A stretch of DNA of 64,000 nt, taken from the NCBI GenBank assembly GCA_013146195.2, contig CM028377.1, positions 168,061,824-168,125,823 on the forward strand. Reading direction: 5' to 3'. Origin of the DNA: Codonopsis lanceolata. Its lineage: Eukaryota > Streptophyta > Magnoliopsida > Asterales > Campanulaceae. Position numbers and translations under genes: made by a program. Every line of letters begins with the position of its first letter. The first letter of the stretch is position 1. Positions 58,801 to 64,000 of this stretch are shown in pieces. The notes beneath the pieces are model-generated. The model was not told the origin of the DNA, did no database searches, and was given only the letters and a program-made list of their open reading frames with translations.

Positions 58801-61800
58801 CAACATTAACTGAATAGTGGCTTGGTTACAAATCATTTGCCCTTAACTGCAGTCGTGAGTTTTAAGGGAGAAATGTTACAGGGTTAGCTTATAGTGAAAT
58901 GCTACTCCATTTTTTATTTTAATTTTTTGACAAAACACTCCATTGTACAAATAAAACAATTTGCAGAAGCTTCCGCAGTTTTTACTGGCATTCACTCAAA
59001 AAAAGGGGTGGAAAAAAGAAGACCTTCTGCACTGTTTTCGCTTTTGAATAGATTAATAATGTTAACCAGAGGGGTCCAAAGTAAAGTAATAAGCTTGATC
59101 GGACAAGCGTTAAATTCATGTTATCATCATCAAGTGGATCCAGATCCTATTAAGAGTTTAGCATCATCCAGTGGATCCAGCAGCATATAAACATTATTCA
59201 GATTTCAGTCACAGAGGCCTTCTGAGATTCTGTCTTATGTCTTGGCCACTGGTCGAGAATGGCTTGTTGCCCTATAAACCAGAACCTCATTTAATGTCCC
59301 AGTAACAGTTTAAGAAAAAACCTCAAGCAACTAAAGCCCGCATCATTTACTGGCATTTACCTAGCTAATTTATCAGCAATAGACAGGTGAAGGAATTACA
59401 ATTTACCTGTTTCTTCCCCCCAAGTACCCAATTAATTTCAAACATCAAACAAACAAGAGAGCCAGAGAGGGAATTATCTTCACCAAGATACCAACCTACA
59501 AAACAAAACAAAAGCCTAACAATAACATACTAAAAACTGAGAAAAAGCATAAATAGGAAAACAGAGTTAGCTGCCCTAGCTAGTAACTAACTATCCCTCT
59601 GATTCTGGAAGGTTTGGTTATCCCTCTTGAGGTATGTTGTGTGTTTAACTGTTAAAGACTATGCTAATGCAGCCTCGGTTTCTAGGTAGCTAAAACCCGT
59701 GTTCTAGCCGTGTAACCAACAAGAAGGATGCGCTTCATACATACATAAACAAAAGTAGGCTGTAAATAAATACACGTGTAAGTACTTATTAAATGACATG
59801 TTTTATCAACTACTTGCACTTGATCTTAGCACAAACATACCCTTCCTATAAAATTTAAAGAGATTATGGATTTGATTATACCTGAAACCATAGGAAAATA
59901 AAAAAGAGAGCAAATTTTGATCAACATAGAACTTGTAAAGAATAGTATAGAGGAAACAAGGCAAGATGAACAAGTCTACCAAACTCATTCATTTAAAGCA
60001 GCTATAAAACTAGCTAAATCACAAATTGGCCTAGTGAATAATAACCGATTCAAACTTGCATTGTGTAGCTGCCAGCCTTAGCTTTTCCAATCATGTGAAT
60101 TCCCATTCACACAGAAACTGGTAGTAAATTTCCTTCACGCAGGTTTTGAAATTTTAACACTAATAACAGCATAGAGTTTAGAAGACATGAAATCCAATAA
60201 CCTAGAAACCTATACTTAATAGGAGGCGTATGCAGTAGTCCAGGAAAAATAACAAAGAGAAAATGGGACATAGGAAGAGAGGGACGCAAAAATAGAGGAG
60301 CCTAACCAAAATTCCCTAACCTTTGAAGTGGCCAAAGATATCATGAGAGTGAGGTCCACCAGTAGATAGCAACTTGGGTAGGCATTTGCCATCTAAGGTC
60401 CACTAGTTTGAGCTTACACTTACTGGAGAAAATGTGGTGGAAATTATCTCACAAACTCCATTTGTAACAAAAAAAAAATTTAAACACCCCCCCACCCACA
60501 CCCCACCCCAACACAACTCAGAAAAGAAAAAGAACAAAAAAAGTTTCAATCATCAGTGGTGCATAGGTCATAGTTTTGGATGATAAATAATCAAAATCAT
60601 ACTTTATCTAGTTCCACTGTGTCCCCTGAATCAGTATACTAATTCCATTCCATACGATACTTTGACACTCCACTGCGAAGTGAACCACAATCCTTACCAT
60701 CTGAATGGTTGTCATCTAACATTCACATAACCATTACCGCCAATCGATTCCAAAAACACAACTTTCGATCCATCTTGGCATAGGGAATTATCTAAACTGG
60801 GTTATACTATGATCCAATGAGTTCTAGGCTTGTTCTCCTACTTGTGTAAGTAGCTGGCTCTTAATGTGAATTAAGATAGTTAACACTCCCTTGACACTAA
60901 CAACAAGCTCCAAGGGAGAGTTAGCCTGCCAACATAGGATAGGCTTGCAAACATGAAATGCTCACCTGAAAGTTTCTGGAATCATCAATTCTATCATAAC
61001 AAATTACAATACAATACAGTACCGGTAACTAAAGGATCAGAGTCCAACATGGGCATACTACTCCCTGCCTAAATAATATTTAAGAAGAAAAAAATACGAC
61101 CTTTACACTTTAAGACCCATACATTAATGAAAAAGTTAACGTCGGCGTTAAAGCAGTTCCAGAAAATCTAGTTCAAAAGTTCAAATCAATACTTCTCTCA
61201 ATCTCAGTAAGATTGCCATAATTGCAAAAGGCAAGCAGATGATGCAGATTAAGAAACAATGATTTTTACCAAAATTAGTATCATCAAGTAGGGCGTAACT
61301 AAATAATGTGACATTCCAACAGCCAATGTTCTAATAGTATGATTATAGTACTTCGCAGCTAGCACTCTGTTGGGACGAACTCAAACTGAAAAGTAAAATC
61401 ATCTTTCCAGTTATATGCATGAATATTGAGTAGACAAGAAAAAACACAAGCACAGGCATGTATAAGAATTATGAATTTCGTGATATATGAGTCCTTTGAG
61501 ACAGGAGTGAGAATTTTACTAAAAAGCTAAAAGGTAACAGAGGCGGATTCATCGTATTGGATCAGAAGCTTCTTCAGGCTTGAGCAAAGTAAGTACTACT
61601 GTGAACCCAACCATTACTACTGGCCTTTCAGTTATGTCAACAGCCAAAAAGAGGAGTCCCTATCAATCGCATAAAAGCTATCAGAATGCATTAGTATGTG
61701 AAACAATATTGTAAGCACTGTTCCTAACAGGCACCTAAGGAAGACGTGTTGAATTTAAATTTACTTTAATAGATTGAGTTGGAGTTGCAAACAATAAACT

Positions 61801-62740
61801 GACACACAAATTTGAAACAAGATTTAGGCATAAATGGCATGCATAGCAACCTAACAGATTATAGTAGCCAATGGGTTTGTATTTCCTATGTAACTGGCTC
61901 CATTCAAAGACGTTATGCATTAAATCCTTGTCTACAAGTTGCAACATGATTTATTGTCCATTATTGAGACATTAGTTTTGTAAACAGAAATGGACACAAT
62001 TAATGGACTCAAGGGTGTCAATTTTCTGGGTACATTTACCACTTGTCTATTTGAACTCCTACTCCGGTTGATAAAGCCATTTTGAGAAGGATACAGCTTG
62101 TGCAGTCAATTTTTTGGAATTTAGCTCAACCATGCAAGTTCCTAGAATCATTGAAACATCAAAGCATGTTGAATCCACAATGAATCAAGAATCAGATTCC
62201 TCGTAAACAAGACCACGAGTACAAGACTGGAAATAATTTTAACCTGGTTGCAAGTCGAGTAAAAGTTTAGTCTACACCACAAGATGGAACAAAATGTGAC
62301 AGAGGAATTTACATAATGTATTGACATAGTACAACATTTTATTTCCAGCAAAAACCACTCGTAATAATGTGAGCTAAAAGTTAAACAGTTCCGTTCATAA
62401 CGCTCTGATTAGCCTTATTAGAAAGTACTTCATACTCGATCTAAATCATTCAAAACATTGATTAATAATCCTAACCAAGTACTGCCCTTTTCTGATTATC
62501 AGCTTAATTTCAAACTACCAACATAACTTCACAGACTAAAACATATTCACAGCAACATAAAAAATAATTTTTAAAAAAAACTAACGCCATATCAAAACTT
62601 AGTATCATATAAAGGATATATGCTGTAACTGAAAGGGAAGATATAATAACATTAAAGCAAAAAGAAACCAAACCATCTCAGTAATGCACTAGTGGCTTTC
62701 AGTTCTGAATTGGCCGAAGCTTCTAAGTTGACAAACAAAT
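58801..62740. other. Intergenic region between the two convergent host genes
   Basis: No supported gene. The 98-residue frame at 58894-59190 has no recognised domain. The minus strand just below 62741 must contain the 3' UTR of the SAM-domain gene. Base composition from about 59200 on is less AT-rich than the region around 36-41 kb, so untranslated exons or introns of that gene could lie here, but none can be shown. Confidence 0.4.
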
Positions 62741-63709
62741 TCACGAAAACCCTTTCCGAAGCTTTAAAATTGAGGTGTACATTTTTCGCCTCGAACCAAC
62801 AGCATTTATTCCCATATCCTTGAGGTCCTCCAATGTCAACATAGGCAAAACTTCATCATCTACCTCATGTATCTCGAACATTGGGGCATACCTCCCTAGC
62901 CCTAATCCAATTAACCAATCTCTCACTCCATCGTCAAGCAATCGATTCCTGTCCCCTGCACCACCAAAATTCCCATCATTACTTGTCCCGCATCTTCTGT
63001 CCTGGGAATTCGATTCCGGCAATCCGTCGTCCCGATCTCTACTCTCGGAAACTCTAGTCCTTACAGGTCTCCAGTAGTCAAGCCCTACATTATCAGCAGA
63101 GTGAACCGGACTCTGGTCCTTCAATGGACTCTCTGAATTTCCCGGTTCAAAATCCCTAAATTCAACTTCATTATTCTCGTACCTACTACTATTATTCTCT
63201 TCAATTCCATTATTGAGCCTTGACGCCGTCCAATTCGTTCTCACTCTTTTGACCGATCTCTTCGATTTTGACTTCCTGTTACCGAAATCGAGATTATCTT
63301 CGGACTCGAGTGTTGCGGTCTCGCGGCAATCAACAACAGCACCGGAACTTGCACCACCGCCGTTAACAAGGTTGGTCAGCGGTCGGACCTTAGAGGATTT
63401 GGCGGCTAAGGTGGGGTCCTTATGAAACCTCCAAGTTTTTGGCCGACGTGGATGAGAAGAATCGTAAGAAAGAGTAGCTGGTTGGTCCCCGATCTCACCT
63501 AATCGAACGCTGGGACGACGCTGTCGTTTTGGAGCTAAACTTTGTTGCTGCACCATATGATTGTTGGTGTTGTTTTTATAGACGCTTGTGTTGGTCTCAG
63601 CTGTAAGCGGCGGCACAATTACAGTTGCGGGAGCAGCGGCAGCGATAGCGGTGGTGGTGATGGTTGTGGCGGCCGTGATTGGGGGATCAGGTGGCGGTAA
63701 TTCCGCCAT
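62741..63709 (-). CDS. SAM-domain protein, single exon, 322 aa
   Basis: An intact frame from MAELPPPDPP to RKGFS. Residues 1-50 are Ala/Thr/Pro-rich. APKRQRRPSVRLGEIGDQP (59-77) is a conserved basic motif of plant SAM proteins. A Lys/Arg-rich stretch (KSKSKRSVKRVRTNW, about 145-165) may be a nuclear signal. Residues 180-255 are acidic and disordered. Residues 259-322 form a sterile alpha motif domain (VRDWLIGLGLGRYAPMF, LPMLTLEDLKDMGI, SRRKMYTSILKLRKG). SAM domains mediate homo- or hetero-oligomerisation and sometimes RNA binding. The precise role of this plant subgroup is not well known to me. The gene is convergent with the LAX2-like gene, and its promoter lies to the right (63710-64000). 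Confidence 0.9.
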   Translation of the reverse strand: MAELPPPDPPITAATTITTTAIAAAAPATVIVPPLTAETNTSVYKNNTNNHMVQQQSLAPKRQRRPSVRLGEIGDQPATLSYDSSHPRRPKTWRFHKDPTLAAKSSKVRPLTNLVNGGGASSGAVVDCRETATLESEDNLDFGNRKSKSKRSVKRVRTNWTASRLNNGIEENNSSRYENNEVEFRDFEPGNSESPLKDQSPVHSADNVGLDYWRPVRTRVSESRDRDDGLPESNSQDRRCGTSNDGNFGGAGDRNRLLDDGVRDWLIGLGLGRYAPMFEIHEVDDEVLPMLTLEDLKDMGINAVGSRRKMYTSILKLRKGFS

Positions 63710-64000
63710 TATAGGAGGATGAAGTGAGCGGAAGAGAATCTATGGAGGGGTTCTAGAAAGGAAAATGGTGTGCGGTTATTGAGTCAGTTATCTTCGGCAC
63801 TATCCCATCAGATTTGCTCTTAATGGAGTTGGGACTTGGGAAGTTCTTTGGGTGCAGAAATGTCAGACGAGCCGACGGGCGGCTGATGACATTGGATATT
63901 TGGATTACTATTGAGATCTCGTTTGGGGGCTCGGTTTGGAACTTATCAGTTTTGGGCTTCATTTTTGTTTACTCGGGCTTTCAGTGGTTTTGAGTGGGCC
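63710..64000 (-). promoter_or_regulatory. 5' UTR/proximal promoter region of the SAM-domain gene
   Basis: The 290 bases upstream of the ATG on the minus strand include 'ccattttcctttctagaac' and 'ctccatagattctcttccgc', a pyrimidine-rich leader-like stretch. No TATA box is evident near the expected position, so this may be a TATA-less promoter. The 69-residue frame here is not supported as a gene. Confidence 0.4.

Noticed and set aside
58894..59190. 98-residue frame downstream of the LAX2-like gene
   Set aside because: No recognised domain, no splice or promoter context, and a length expected by chance.

Overview
This is a plant nuclear window, most likely a eudicot. Two intron-bearing or plant-specific host genes lie in the right part, and the left 35 kb is a nested pile of plant LTR retrotransposons. 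The species cannot be named from the sequence. No CRISPR, rRNA or prokaryotic features were seen.

Left region (1-35,170): nested LTR retrotransposons. One layer is a Ty3/Gypsy family that looks like the Tat/Ogre clade, judged from its gag, its RT blocks and its TGGCGACTCT primer site. Four LTRs of this family are present: A (211-1429, minus), B (6068-7326, plus), C (24191-25432, plus) and D (33336-34556, plus). C and D bound a 10.4 kb defective element with a broken gag, a pol that has lost the protease, the RT active site, RNase H and most of integrase, and a long 3' region. LTRs A, C and D have internal-type sequence on both sides, as expected from LTR-LTR recombination chains. Next to LTR A, and antisense to it, lies a broken multi-exon plant mobile domain (PMD) gene (3025-6067). 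LTR B begins inside this gene without a preceding polypurine tract, so it looks like a nested insertion.

Inside LTR B sits a Copia element of Sirevirus type: LTR 7327-8532, internal region, LTR 16190-17406, then a second internal region running into a 100-N gap at 23030-23129. Both internal copies carry gag-pol plus an extra 3' gene. That gene has its own TATA box and an intron placed directly after the ATG. The second copy differs from the first mostly at CAG/CTG sites, which looks like uncorrected long-read error in methylated repeats.

Middle region (35,170-49,000): AT-rich intergenic DNA. It holds a probable Helitron 3' end (36507), a 1.39 kb two-copy tandem duplication, Stowaway-type MITEs (one complete and nested in a larger inverted-repeat element), SINE-like sequences and microsatellites.

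Right region (49,000-64,000): host genes. A four-exon gene on the plus strand (49258-57607) encodes a 392-residue LAX PANICLE 2-like nuclear protein whose C-terminal RAWUL/ubiquitin-like region is split by a 6.9 kb intron. Its leader has a short uORF whose stop overlaps the main start. A single-exon gene on the minus strand (62741-63709) encodes a 322-residue protein with a C-terminal SAM domain. The two genes are convergent and about 5.1 kb apart. Nothing suggests they share a pathway.
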